Origin: a virus
Virus record (IMG/VR): IMGVR_UViG_3300050120_000450
Span: 1-34,568 of that record
Direction: 5' to 3' (one strand)
Length of the DNA: 34,568 nt
Each line of letters begins with the position of its first letter. The stretch's first letter is position 1. The notes under the pieces are model-generated. The model was not told the origin of the DNA. It saw nothing but the letters and a program-made list of their open reading frames with translations, and did no database searches. This document shows positions 1 through 7,056 of the stretch, one piece after another. A program made the translations under genes and the position numbers.

Positions 1-1035
1 ATGGCAACAATTTCAAAAAGAGGCACATCTTGGTTTGTGCAAATACGGCGTAAGGGGCATAAGTCTATCAGTAAGTCGCTCCCGACCAAGGGGCTGGCGC
101 AAGAATGGGCGCGCAAGATTGAACGCGAGATAGATACCCAGGATTTTCAGGATGGCCGGGCTATATCCAGCACCACCGTATCGGATCTGATCGATCGTTA
201 CTCTAGGGAAATGCAAAATACTAAGCCGTTTGGTAGGAACAAGCGCGCTGTCCTTGAATCCCTAAAGCAACACCTAGGCATGCGAACCATCCCCGAAATC
301 ACCTCAGAAATCATCCTAGAGCATGTTAAAACGCGCCAACTGGATAAACCAAATGGAGACCCGGGTGCCGGGGGGGTAACCATTTCAGTAGAACTCACTT
401 ATCTAGGTGCTGTTTTTAAGGCCGCAAAGCAGCTTTGGAAATTACCGATCGATACCGACGCAATATCCGCCGCAAGAACAAGCATGAGGTACCAGGGCCT
501 TCAGATGAAGTCCAAAGAGCGCACCCGCAGACCAACCGAAGAGGAAATAAAAAGGCTATGCGCCTTCTTCGCCGCCAAGGGTTCGCGTCAAAAAGTTCCA
601 ATGCCGGATTTAATTAGGTTTGCTATCGCCACTGCAATGCGCCTCGGCGAAATCATCAATCTGCAATGGAGCGACTTGAACGAAAGCGACCGCACCATAA
701 TCATCAGAAATCGAAAGCATCCCCAACAAAAGCAAGGAAACGATCAAGAGGTTCCCTTACTGGGAGATGCGTTTTCAATTATTGAGAAGCAGCCAAAAGG
801 AGAGGATCAACGCATTTTCCCAGTCGCTGATGGCACAGTCAGCAGTATTTTTCCAAGGGCATGCGCGGCATTAGGAATACTTGATTTGCGCTTTCATGAT
901 CTCCGGCATGAAGGGGTATCTCGGCTATTCGAACAAGGCTATCGAATTGAGCAAGTCGCCGTGGTGTCTGGTCATCGCGATTGGAAAATGCTCGCACGCT
1001 ATACGCAAATAAGAGCAAAAGATTTGCATCGATAA
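1..1035 (+). CDS. int: Phage tyrosine recombinase (integrase)
   Basis: This 344-residue protein is a site-specific tyrosine recombinase that should integrate and excise the phage genome at its attachment site. The N-terminal ~65 residues look like an arm-binding domain, followed by a core-binding domain (about 60-165) and a catalytic domain. The catalytic residues are visible: R214 (in AMRLGE), H299 and R302 (in HDLRHEG), H325 (in SGHRDW) and the nucleophile Y334 (in ARYTQ). The ATG is the first base of the window, so its ribosome binding site cannot be seen. It stands alone, more than 28 kb from the repressor, unlike P2 where int lies beside the C gene. The attachment site is probably outside the window. 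Confidence 0.95.
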   Translation: MATISKRGTSWFVQIRRKGHKSISKSLPTKGLAQEWARKIEREIDTQDFQDGRAISSTTVSDLIDRYSREMQNTKPFGRNKRAVLESLKQHLGMRTIPEITSEIILEHVKTRQLDKPNGDPGAGGVTISVELTYLGAVFKAAKQLWKLPIDTDAISAARTSMRYQGLQMKSKERTRRPTEEEIKRLCAFFAAKGSRQKVPMPDLIRFAIATAMRLGEIINLQWSDLNESDRTIIIRNRKHPQQKQGNDQEVPLLGDAFSIIEKQPKGEDQRIFPVADGTVSSIFPRACAALGILDLRFHDLRHEGVSRLFEQGYRIEQVAVVSGHRDWKMLARYTQIRAKDLHR

Positions 1036-1119
1036 TTGTCGAGGTTATGCGCCCCTGGTCGTTCGTGATTCGATCTGTATCCCTAAGGATTCCAATGAAC
1101 CGCTATTAAATATTTGTCG

Positions 1120-1686
1120 TTACGGCTTTGCCGCCATCAGAGCAAAATCAACGCCAAGGAAAATTACACTTGCGGCAGCAAGAACTAAGCATGCCTGTAT
1201 AAGAACAAGTACGGTTTGAACCTGCGATATCCTTGCTACCATTCGGCTGGCCGCAGCCAAATCCCCTCCCCTGACTTTTTCCATCATACGTCTACTCAAC
1301 CATCGCGCCCACGGGGGCATACCTCTGCTGTACTCGGTCAAGAATGTAGGCAAGTCAATCATTTTTCCTTGAGCCAGCATCGCCTCGGTTATCGATGATG
1401 CAACGCTTCCAGCTTGGGCAGAGGCGGATACCATCGCAGCAAGAAAACGGGCAATAATTCCAAAGAACAAACTCAGTAAAAGTAGAAGCAGAGATCGTTT
1501 AACGTTTAAAAGAGCAACGAAATCGCCGATCTTATCGAGGTTGGCAATTAGTAGAGAAAATGCGGCGCCTACACCGGCCATAAGCCAGCCAGAAAATTCG
1601 TTCATAGACTTGTTAATTGTCGAAGCCACTTCGGTTAATACACGTGCGGCTAAAAGTCGAGTGTGAATATGCAAATCATTTGCCAT
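1120..1686 (-). CDS. Unrecognised accessory membrane protein, 188 aa
   Basis: I do not recognise the family. Three hydrophobic segments are visible: about residues 33-50, 64-86 and 155-180. Between the second and third is a polar stretch rich in Arg and Met that includes PPWARWLSRRMMEKVRGG. The start ATG at 1686 is preceded on the minus strand by an AAGGGG-type ribosome binding site, which supports a real gene. It is convergent with int and divergent from the small gene at 1855. Its position between int and the cos-like site is where P2 phages often carry lysogenic-conversion cargo. A role in the host membrane or in exclusion is only a guess. Confidence 0.6.
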   Translation of the reverse strand: MANDLHIHTRLLAARVLTEVASTINKSMNEFSGWLMAGVGAAFSLLIANLDKIGDFVALLNVKRSLLLLLLSLFFGIIARFLAAMVSASAQAGSVASSITEAMLAQGKMIDLPTFLTEYSRGMPPWARWLSRRMMEKVRGGDLAAASRMVARISQVQTVLVLIQACLVLAAASVIFLGVDFALMAAKP

Positions 1687-1802
1687 GGAATACCCCTTTT
1701 AAGCCCTAGCTTCGATTTCAAATTAAAACAAGTGTGAAAGCTCTCAAACCTAGGACTTTATTGTCTTTTGAACAATACAGCAAACTAGATATAGTTGAAA
1801 AC

Positions 1803-1817
1803 AGTGTCAAAAACACT
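1803..1817. promoter_or_regulatory. Small inverted repeat upstream of DUF2188-like gene
   Basis: AGTGT and ACACT flank a 5-base CAAAA spacer, about 40 bases before the start of the downstream gene. It may be an operator or a leader hairpin. The repeat is short and could be chance. Confidence 0.25.
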
Positions 1818-1854
1818 ATGTGTAGTAATTACATTAACTCGATTTGGAGGATTT

Positions 1855-2061
1855 ATGTCCGATAAAAATCTGTATGTAGAACAGCGCGCACAAGGCGACT
1901 ACGCTGTGAGGCGTCAAAATTCAGAGCGCGCAAGCGCTGTGGCCCCAACTCAGCGTGAAGCAATCGAACGAGCTCGTGAATTGAATCCTGGGGGTAGCCC
2001 TTCAGTAGAACGTGTTCGTAACACGTCGAAAGGCAAGCCGGACCAATGGCGAAAGGCTTGA
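1855..2061 (+). CDS. DUF2188-like small protein, 68 aa
   Basis: A small soluble protein. The N-terminal half has the pattern of DUF2188 proteins: a short strand with a DYAVRRQNSERAS core, then PTQREAIERARELNPGG, a helix with the typical EA-x-ERARE sequence. The function of DUF2188 proteins is unknown. The start is fixed by a strong GGAGG at 1846-1850, four bases before ATG 1855. The frame is open upstream only from a TTG with no binding site. A stem-loop at 2068-2096 follows the stop codon. Probably a small cargo gene with its own promoter. Confidence 0.65.
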   Translation: MSDKNLYVEQRAQGDYAVRRQNSERASAVAPTQREAIERARELNPGGSPSVERVRNTSKGKPDQWRKA

Positions 2062-2067
2062 TTCAAA

Positions 2068-2100
2068 AGGCGATGGCTCCTAAAAATGCCTCGCCTCTTT
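2068..2100 (+). terminator. Probable rho-independent terminator after the DUF2188-like gene
   Basis: AGGCGA-T-GGC pairs with GCC-TCGCCT around a 10-base loop, with one bulged base, and is followed by CTTT. It lies 7 bases after the stop codon at 2061. The U tract is short, so efficiency may be modest. Confidence 0.45.
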
Positions 2101-2149
2101 AAGTGTTATTTGCTTTGATGTACCCACAAGAAACAAAACGAAATACGGG

Positions 2150-2482
2150 TCATCGCTCATCGCTCGACATTGCCTTGCCAATTCGCTCCGCATGCTCATT
2201 TGCCGCTGCCGCAACAGCTAACACCCCTTTCTTTTTTGCACTATCCCCGAGAATTTGAGCCCGCTCGGTTTCTTCGCGAGATGCGCGCGCCTGATAAGCG
2301 GCAATCAAAACTGCAAAAGAAATTGCAGCCACAGAGCCAACCGCCTGGAACCAGGCCGCAGCCGTCTGCCCTTCCGATGATGGAATTCGATATGCGAGAT
2401 ATAGCGAAAGCGCTGTGAGAGCCAAACAAGATAGAACTGCTACAGCAAGTTGTAATGCCAGCTTTAGGGTCGACGTGCCCAT
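2150..2482 (-). CDS. Unrecognised small membrane protein, 110 aa
   Basis: Two hydrophobic segments are visible near the N-terminus: residues about 6-32 (LKLALQLAVAVLSCLALTAL) and 42-62 (AWFQAVGSVAAISFAVLIAA). A charged cytoplasmic-type tail with SREETERAQ and an Ala-rich helix follows. I chose ATG 2482 because a GAGGA ribosome binding site lies five bases upstream on the minus strand; a TTG four codons earlier has no such support. The layout (TM, short loop, TM, coiled-coil-like tail) is common in phage and host envelope proteins of unknown role. It ends the accessory block to the left of the cos-like region. Confidence 0.6.
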   Translation of the reverse strand: MGTSTLKLALQLAVAVLSCLALTALSLYLAYRIPSSEGQTAAAWFQAVGSVAAISFAVLIAAYQARASREETERAQILGDSAKKKGVLAVAAAANEHAERIGKAMSSDER

Positions 2483-2674
2483 GCTTGTCCTCAAGGTAGG
2501 CGGGTGTGCGCAACGATAGTATATGACCTGCGTCCAACCATTCCTGGAAAATAGGCTCTAGCTGCGTCAAAACGCGTCAGTATCGAATCCAGCCGGACGC
2601 TCCGCCCAGCAAGCTAGGTTTGAGCTTTGACGATTGGCACTTATTTGAGTCAAAAGCAACCAATTTAACCCCCA

Positions 2675-2700
2675 GGCGTGGCGGGGGGATGACTGCGCGC
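2675..2700 (+). other. Candidate cos site (P2/186-type cohesive end)
   Basis: The sequence GGCGTGGCGGGG followed by GGATG and ACTGCGCGC aligns with the P2 left end as I recall it (GGCGAGGCGGGG, AAAGC, ACTGCGCGC), matching about 21 of 26 bases. The recalled 186 end also has GGCGTGGCGGGG. It lies in a non-coding gap. Its orientation relative to the minus-strand gpQ and gpP genes and plus-strand gpO is the same as in P2. The likely 19-base cohesive end is 2675-2693. The terminase subunits gpP and gpM would cut here. The comparison sequences are from memory. Confidence 0.65.
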
Positions 2701-2870
2701 CGCAATAGGAAGTTGATAATATTCTGCGCAGGTGCACAATATATTGAACATGCAATGCGAGGCGACAACGCAAGCGATTTCACGCAGTTCTGGTTTGTGC
2801 CTGGTCGAGGGGAGCTGTGACTACACAATAAGATCAAGGTCCAATAGCACGACGTAAGCGATAGGCAAAA

Positions 2871-2895
2871 TAAAGGCCGCTAGAAGCGGCCTTTA
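2871..2895 (-). terminator. Rho-independent terminator after hicB
   Basis: An 11-bp perfect stem (TAAAGGCCGCT paired with AGCGGCCTTTA) has a three-base loop. On the minus strand it is followed by a T-rich run (TTTATTTT). It lies 19 bases after the hicB stop codon and could work in both directions. Confidence 0.85.
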
Positions 2896-2914
2896 TAGGA
2901 TCAATTGAATTGGA

Positions 2915-3331
2915 CTATGCGACGTTCAAAGATAGATTTTTTCCCAGCGCACGGAATGCATCAGCCAACGTATCAATTTTGGTCGCGTGATGTAGATCAA
3001 CGATACGGTTCACATCTTGCGGACGTGTTCCTAACCGACGTGCCAACTCCGCGGGTTTAACTTTTTGGGCCAACATCTCATTAAGCAATAACACCTTTGC
3101 CATAATGCTAGGGGGAAGCTCGATTGACTCTTGATCTCGTTTTACTTTACTAGGCATCGGAACACTTCGTCCATCCTCAAAATAAAACTCCATCGCTGTT
3201 TCAAGTGCGTCACGCGCCATCTCTAGCGCCTCTTCTCGGGTCGGGCCAGATGTTAGCGCTTCGGGTATATCAACGAACTTAACCATCCATCCGTCGCCAT
3301 CTGCGATCAACTTTACCGGGTAATTCAACAT
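2915..3331 (-). CDS. hicB: HicB antitoxin with C-terminal DNA-binding domain
   Basis: At 138 residues this matches the length and architecture of E. coli HicB. Residues 1-65 form the degenerate RNase H-like fold (YPVKL, then VKFVDIPEALTSG, EALEMARDALETAMEFYFEDGR) that blocks the HicA toxin. Residues about 85-138 form a helix-turn-helix (KVKPAELARRLGTRPQDVNR, LHHATKID) that binds the hic promoter. An AAGGAAA site precedes ATG 3331. It should neutralise HicA and repress transcription. Unusually it is not directly behind hicA: 248 bases with a terminator and tandem repeats lie between them, so it probably has its own promoter. Confidence 0.93.
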   Translation of the reverse strand: MLNYPVKLIADGDGWMVKFVDIPEALTSGPTREEALEMARDALETAMEFYFEDGRSVPMPSKVKRDQESIELPPSIMAKVLLLNEMLAQKVKPAELARRLGTRPQDVNRIVDLHHATKIDTLADAFRALGKNLSLNVA

Positions 3332-3416
3332 GAAAATTTCCTTGTGCTTATTCTTATATTTAGTTGCATTTATATAAATTATTTAGATTATTAAATTTTA
3401 TGAGTTGGTTTAAAAA

Positions 3417-3469
3417 TATTAAAAGATTGAAAAGTATTAAAAGATTGAAAAATTTTAAAAGATAAAATT
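3417..3469. repeat. AT-rich 18-bp tandem repeat between hicA and hicB
   Basis: Two copies of TATTAAAAGATTGAAAA(G/A), at 3417-3434 and 3435-3452, are followed by a degenerate third copy, TTTTAAAAGATAAAATT. The repeats lie about 85-140 bases upstream of the hicB start on the minus strand. They may be an operator array, a curved upstream element or simple slippage. Confidence 0.6.
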
Positions 3470-3542
3470 ATTGGGTTCTTGATTTTTATATGTGCGGCAA
3501 TAGCCAACTATGAATATTCACTCAAAATAATTGAATGTAATA

Positions 3543-3572
3543 TAGAGAAAAGCCCGGCGGGACTTTTCTCTA
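3543..3572 (-). terminator. Terminator immediately downstream of hicA
   Basis: TAGAGAAAAG pairs with CTTTTCTCTA and is extended by CCC/GGG with one bulged A, giving a stem of about 13 bp. It starts 8 bases after the hicA stop codon. The A/T-rich outer stem supplies the T tract in either direction. It should separate hicA transcription from hicB. Confidence 0.65.
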
Positions 3573-3579
3573 TTCCTTG

Positions 3580-3756
3580 CTATTTAATACCCAACTGTTT
3601 CAATATTTCTTTCCGAAGCGCCTCACCAATTTCATGACTGGGATGCCTCGGCAATGTGGTCTGCTGGCCGTTCAGATACACCTTCAAATGCTTCTTGCCC
3701 TGCTTAAAGTTTGCACCACGATCAGCGAGAATCCGACGGAACTCGCTCTGTTTCAA
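3580..3756 (-). CDS. hicA: HicA mRNA-interferase toxin
   Basis: HicA is a small dsRBD-fold ribonuclease that cleaves mRNA and tmRNA and arrests growth. The 58-residue product starting at TTG 3756 aligns end to end with E. coli HicA: KQSEFRRIL, GKKHLKVYLNG and the active-site LPRHPSHEIG with the catalytic His, then LRKEILKQLGIK. The TTG start is supported by a GAGGGG site five bases upstream and by exact family length; the longer frame upstream encodes an implausible hydrophobic extension. A sigma70-like promoter lies just upstream. It pairs with HicB at 2915-3331. Confidence 0.92.
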   Translation of the reverse strand: MKQSEFRRILADRGANFKQGKKHLKVYLNGQQTTLPRHPSHEIGEALRKEILKQLGIK

Positions 3757-3789
3757 TATGTCCCCTCTTTCCTGCGTTAAGGTGAAAAG

Positions 3790-3818
3790 AGTATAAACAT
3801 AAATGCTTATTAAAACAA
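3790..3818 (-). promoter_or_regulatory. Candidate sigma70 promoter for hicA
   Basis: On the minus strand, TTGTTT (3818-3813) and TATACT (3795-3790) are separated by exactly 17 bases. This puts the transcription start near 3783, about 27 bases before the TTG start. The region is very AT-rich and contains partial GTATAAAC inverted copies that might be HicB sites. Confidence 0.6.
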
Positions 3819-3842
3819 GGAAAATATAAACAATTTCGTTTA

Positions 3843-4055
3843 TTATACACAACCTCGGATTTTTCCTATCCGCTCGTGTCTTTCATAGTCGTTCCGACAG
3901 TCAACATTGCAAAACAGTTCGGTGTCACACACGAATTCTTCGCAAAAATGACATTGACTCATACGCCGCATTGCCGGACGGGAACGTGTTTGATAAATCG
4001 CCGCCTGCAAATCCAGATCAATCTGCGACTGCGCGCGGTCTGCGATATCGCTCAT
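3843..4055 (-). CDS. Small zinc-ribbon protein coupled to the portal gene
   Basis: A 70-residue protein. Its N-terminal MSDIADRAQSQIDLDL helix resembles the start of TraR/DksA-type phage proteins. It is followed by a zinc ribbon with C35-x2-C38 and C49-x3-C53 as the probable metal ligands; C43 and C69 are extra. The start ATG overlaps the portal stop codon (ATGA at 4052-4055), so it is probably translated by coupling as the last gene of the P-Q operon. I cannot assign a role. A DksA/TraR-like effect on RNA polymerase is possible, but the cysteine spacing is closer to a short zinc ribbon. Confidence 0.7.
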   Translation of the reverse strand: MSDIADRAQSQIDLDLQAAIYQTRSRPAMRRMSQCHFCEEFVCDTELFCNVDCRNDYERHERIGKIRGCV

Positions 4056-5107
4056 ACTGCCTCCCCCGTCCCAGTACCCAGCTCATAAGGCACAAACCGC
4101 ATCACCTCTTCACCCAGCCATTCATTCAACGCCCGAAATTGCGATTGCAACGGCAGCAATTCATTTCGCGCGAATACCCTGGCGATAGGCTCAACCGCGC
4201 CGAAACCGCCGGTGTTGTTCGGCAAAACACCCATCAGTCCCGGCGGCACGCGGTGTGCGGCCAGCAAGTCATCGCGGGTCACGCCTTTGATATTAAAAAA
4301 TTCATCTTTGGCCGCGACTTCCGAGACGGGCAGTATCTGTATGCCGTCTTTCTTTCCGCCAGGCGCGTACATGAAGACATTCCGAAAATTACCCGGCCCC
4401 TTACTGCTACGCAACGCCTCCCGTAACGTGTCGACGTCCTTCGTGTTTTGCGCAGCGTCGGTCATATACAAAATGAAACCGGCATGCGATCCATTTTTGT
4501 AATACTTGCGACGGAACAACGTAGCGGCTTCATTAAGCCAGGCCGACTGCAACGCACTCAAATACTGCGGCAAACCATAAATCTCCTGATTGACATCAGG
4601 GTCCATCAAATGAAAAACGCTTCCCGGCGCAAACCGGTATTCGTCCTGCCAGCCGCGCAGAAAGAAAAACACCCCATCCTTACCTCGCCGCGTGTACTTC
4701 GCCAGGGACGGCACCAGATCCAGCGTCACGCCGCTACGGCTGGAACGCCGCTCAAGATACGCATTGCCAAAGGTCAGGAAGTCCAAAGAAAAGCGCTTGA
4801 ACGCTGCGCTCGATAACGACTTATGCGGCACAAACGTGGACGTCAAAATATTCGATTTAAAGTGGATCGCACTTGCATGATGCACGCTGGAATTAAACGA
4901 TTTCGCCAGTCCCGCTAAACTGACGGGCGGCTCATACCAACGCCCATTGAACCAACACTCCATGCTATCGATCAGCTCATTGGCATCGAGCACCGGCGTC
5001 GGGTCACCGAACGAAAACGCCTCGAATGGCTGCTGCTCGGCGCGCGCCGAGACATTCGCCATCGGCGCCGTACACGCCGGCATGTGCCGTGACCGCTTAT
5101 TCTTCAT
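4052..5107 (-). CDS. Q: Portal protein gpQ
   Basis: A 351-residue portal protein of the P2 gpQ/PBSX portal family (P2 gpQ is 344 residues). It forms the dodecameric ring at the capsid vertex through which DNA is packaged and to which the head-completion proteins attach. Family features include FSFGDPTPVLD near the N-terminus, SILTSTFVPH-like and FLTFGNAYLERR in the first third, YKNGSHAGFILYMTD, and the DDLLAAHRVPPGLMG helix near residue 290. The ATG overlaps the terminase stop as ATGA. The order P then Q on the minus strand is the P2 left-arm arrangement. Confidence 0.95.
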   Translation of the reverse strand: MKNKRSRHMPACTAPMANVSARAEQQPFEAFSFGDPTPVLDANELIDSMECWFNGRWYEPPVSLAGLAKSFNSSVHHASAIHFKSNILTSTFVPHKSLSSAAFKRFSLDFLTFGNAYLERRSSRSGVTLDLVPSLAKYTRRGKDGVFFFLRGWQDEYRFAPGSVFHLMDPDVNQEIYGLPQYLSALQSAWLNEAATLFRRKYYKNGSHAGFILYMTDAAQNTKDVDTLREALRSSKGPGNFRNVFMYAPGGKKDGIQILPVSEVAAKDEFFNIKGVTRDDLLAAHRVPPGLMGVLPNNTGGFGAVEPIARVFARNELLPLQSQFRALNEWLGEEVMRFVPYELGTGTGEAV

Positions 5108-6900
5108 GATGTAAAAATCTCCATAAATGATTGATTTGCTTCATTACTGCCCTCGATCGGTTCGCGATCGAGCGCATGCATACAGGCCCAAGCCAGATCG
5201 GCATGCCCTGCTTCGTCGCTGCGAGTGGCGTCATATGTCGCCTGCCGGCCGCTGGCCGTAAGCGTCTTTCTGATCGACATGAAGGCCTGGGCGATTTCGA
5301 TCCAACCCGCATCGAATTCCAGACGGCCTTTGCTGATAATGTTTTTGGCGTTCAACACCATTCGCGTTTTAACTTCAACGGAATATTGAATTGCGGTGGC
5401 GGCGGGGAAAAACTGCCGTACTTTCGGGAAAACGCCGATGCCCATACCCGTGACGTCAATACCGATATATTCCACATTGAAACGGACCGTCATCTGCCGA
5501 ATCGCCTCCGCCTGGGCATCGAAATCCATGCCGCGCCACTGATGGCGCTCAAGAATTCGAAACTTGCCGCCGGCCACGACTGGCGGCGCGATCACAACGC
5601 ATCCGGCGCTATCGCCAGTCAGCGAGGGGTCGTAACCGATCCACACCGCGCGGGTGCCAAAAGGCCGTGCGGCGAATGGCTTGTAATCATCCCAGTCCAC
5701 CCAAGAATCGACCATGCAGCGCTGTAACTCGGCCAGGGGGAATATCGACGCCGTATCGTCGATAAAATTGCACATGAGCAGATTTTCGAATTGATCTGGG
5801 CTGTATTCAAAATTGCGCAGCTCATCGATATCGAATAGATCGCAGCCACCCGCTTCGGCGTCCATGATCGTGACGATCTGGCGCCAAATCTTATCTTCGC
5901 CAGTAAAGCCGGAATTCAAGCGCCGATGGCTGACATCGATGCTGATCTGGTCAGCCTTGGCCCGGCGTTTATTGAACGCATCGCCGGTCCAGAACGGATA
6001 CGCCTGATGCGTGATCGATGACGGCGTAGAAAAATAGGTTTTGCGCCACTGCTTGTGCAACGCCATACCGGACGCAACCTTATTGAGTTCCGTAAAGTTG
6101 TGCGTCCAAAAAAATTCGTCGAAATAGAAATTGCCGTGATAACCCTGTGCCGTCCGTGCGTTCGTACCAAGGAAATACAGGTGCGCGCCGTTCGGCAAGA
6201 CAATGGGATCGCCGGACAAATCAATCCCCGCCGTCTCTTTCGCAAATTGAATGATGTACTGCTTGAACACGTGTGCTTGCGACTTCGAAGCGGACAAAAA
6301 AATCTGATTGCGGCCAGTCTTGATCGCATCGGCCAATGCTTCCCTGGCGAAGTACCAGGTCGCGCCGATCTGCCGCGATTTCAAAATCATCCGCGTGCGC
6401 TGATCGCTGTTGCGATACCAAACTTTCTGGTAGTCGAATAGCGACTCTTGAAAAGCATCGAGAAGCTGTGTCTGCTGCTCCTCGCTGAAATCGTTCCGCA
6501 ACGGTTTCTTCTTCGGCCCAGCATTTCGGTTAGCCAGCTTCGGATTAAGATCAACCTCATTGCCTCCGGGTGCCTCATATCGACGCACCCGCGCCATCTG
6601 CACCATCTGCCGCGTCAATAAGTCGATTTCCTTGAAGTCGCCCCCGGTCTTCTGATCCTTGCCAATCAACATCACCAGCCGCGCTTCCAGCGCAGTCTCT
6701 ACTTTGTCGATCCGCTGCGCCGTATCCCAGCCATCACGCGCCCGCCAGCTATTGACCGTGCTGCGCTTAATCCGCAATTGCCGGGCGATAGACGACACCC
6801 GCCATCCGCTGAAATACATCGTTTTAGCGACACGGCGCGGCTCCAGGTCTGCGGTCTTATCGACCGCGACGGCAACAGATTCAATGGCGGATTCATGCAT
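5104..6900 (-). CDS. P: Terminase large subunit (ATPase) gpP
   Basis: This is the packaging motor. From ATG 6900 it is 598 residues, close to P2 gpP (590). It has an N-terminal helix-turn-helix (about 33-52, WRVSSIARQLRIKRSTVNSW), a Walker A-like loop SRQIGATW (175-182) and a Walker B FYFDE (258-262). The C-terminal RNase H-like nuclease domain carries probable metal-binding acids D424 (IGYDPS), D482 (GIDVTG) and D568 (GHADLAWA). The frame stays open upstream to an ATG at 7005 with a weak site. I prefer 6900 because of length, the HTH position and the regulatory dyad at 6976-6996. Transcription diverges from gpO. Confidence 0.93.
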   Translation of the reverse strand: MHESAIESVAVAVDKTADLEPRRVAKTMYFSGWRVSSIARQLRIKRSTVNSWRARDGWDTAQRIDKVETALEARLVMLIGKDQKTGGDFKEIDLLTRQMVQMARVRRYEAPGGNEVDLNPKLANRNAGPKKKPLRNDFSEEQQTQLLDAFQESLFDYQKVWYRNSDQRTRMILKSRQIGATWYFAREALADAIKTGRNQIFLSASKSQAHVFKQYIIQFAKETAGIDLSGDPIVLPNGAHLYFLGTNARTAQGYHGNFYFDEFFWTHNFTELNKVASGMALHKQWRKTYFSTPSSITHQAYPFWTGDAFNKRRAKADQISIDVSHRRLNSGFTGEDKIWRQIVTIMDAEAGGCDLFDIDELRNFEYSPDQFENLLMCNFIDDTASIFPLAELQRCMVDSWVDWDDYKPFAARPFGTRAVWIGYDPSLTGDSAGCVVIAPPVVAGGKFRILERHQWRGMDFDAQAEAIRQMTVRFNVEYIGIDVTGMGIGVFPKVRQFFPAATAIQYSVEVKTRMVLNAKNIISKGRLEFDAGWIEIAQAFMSIRKTLTASGRQATYDATRSDEAGHADLAWACMHALDREPIEGSNEANQSFMEIFTS

Positions 6901-6975
6901 GCCGCAAGCGTATGCGTCGCGCGCGCGTAATAGGCAATAGCGAGGGACGCTATCAGCCTTATCAACCCCTTCCTC

Positions 6976-6996
6976 GTTGAGTCCGCGCGCAGCAAA
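6976..6996. promoter_or_regulatory. GTTG-N13-CAA dyad between P and O (candidate Ogr site)
   Basis: GTTG (6976-6979) and CAAA (6993-6996) are separated by 13 bases in the divergent P/O region. The same arrangement, GTTG-N13-CAAC, lies upstream of gpV. In P2, Ogr/Delta binds a dyad (TGT-N12-ACA) centred near -55 of late promoters. A start 55 bases from the centre would fall about 30 bases before ATG 6900 of gpP. The assignment is inferred. Confidence 0.35.
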
Positions 6997-7056
6997 GTCG
7001 ACCATAACGACTTCAAGACAGAAGCCCCTTTTCAAAAATACGGAGCGCACAAAACC

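Larger units (their letters stand above)
2483..2914. other. Non-coding cos region between accessory genes and hicB
   Basis: No open frame here has a convincing start signal or a recognisable product; the frames on both strands are short and overlapping. The stretch contains the cos-like sequence at 2675-2700 and the hicB terminator at 2871-2895. In P2 the equivalent segment beside cos is also non-coding and holds the terminase binding site. Confidence 0.5.

Noticed and set aside
1036-1119. A tRNA gene or attachment core just after int
   Set aside because: No cloverleaf could be formed and no direct repeat of it was noticed elsewhere in the window.
2577-2837. Open frames on both strands across the cos-like region
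   Set aside because: They lack ribosome sites and recognisable products, they overlap each other, and the cos-like sequence and a terminator explain the stretch.
5131-5727. Plus-strand frame inside the terminase gene
   Set aside because: Shadow frame; the minus strand encodes the conserved terminase.
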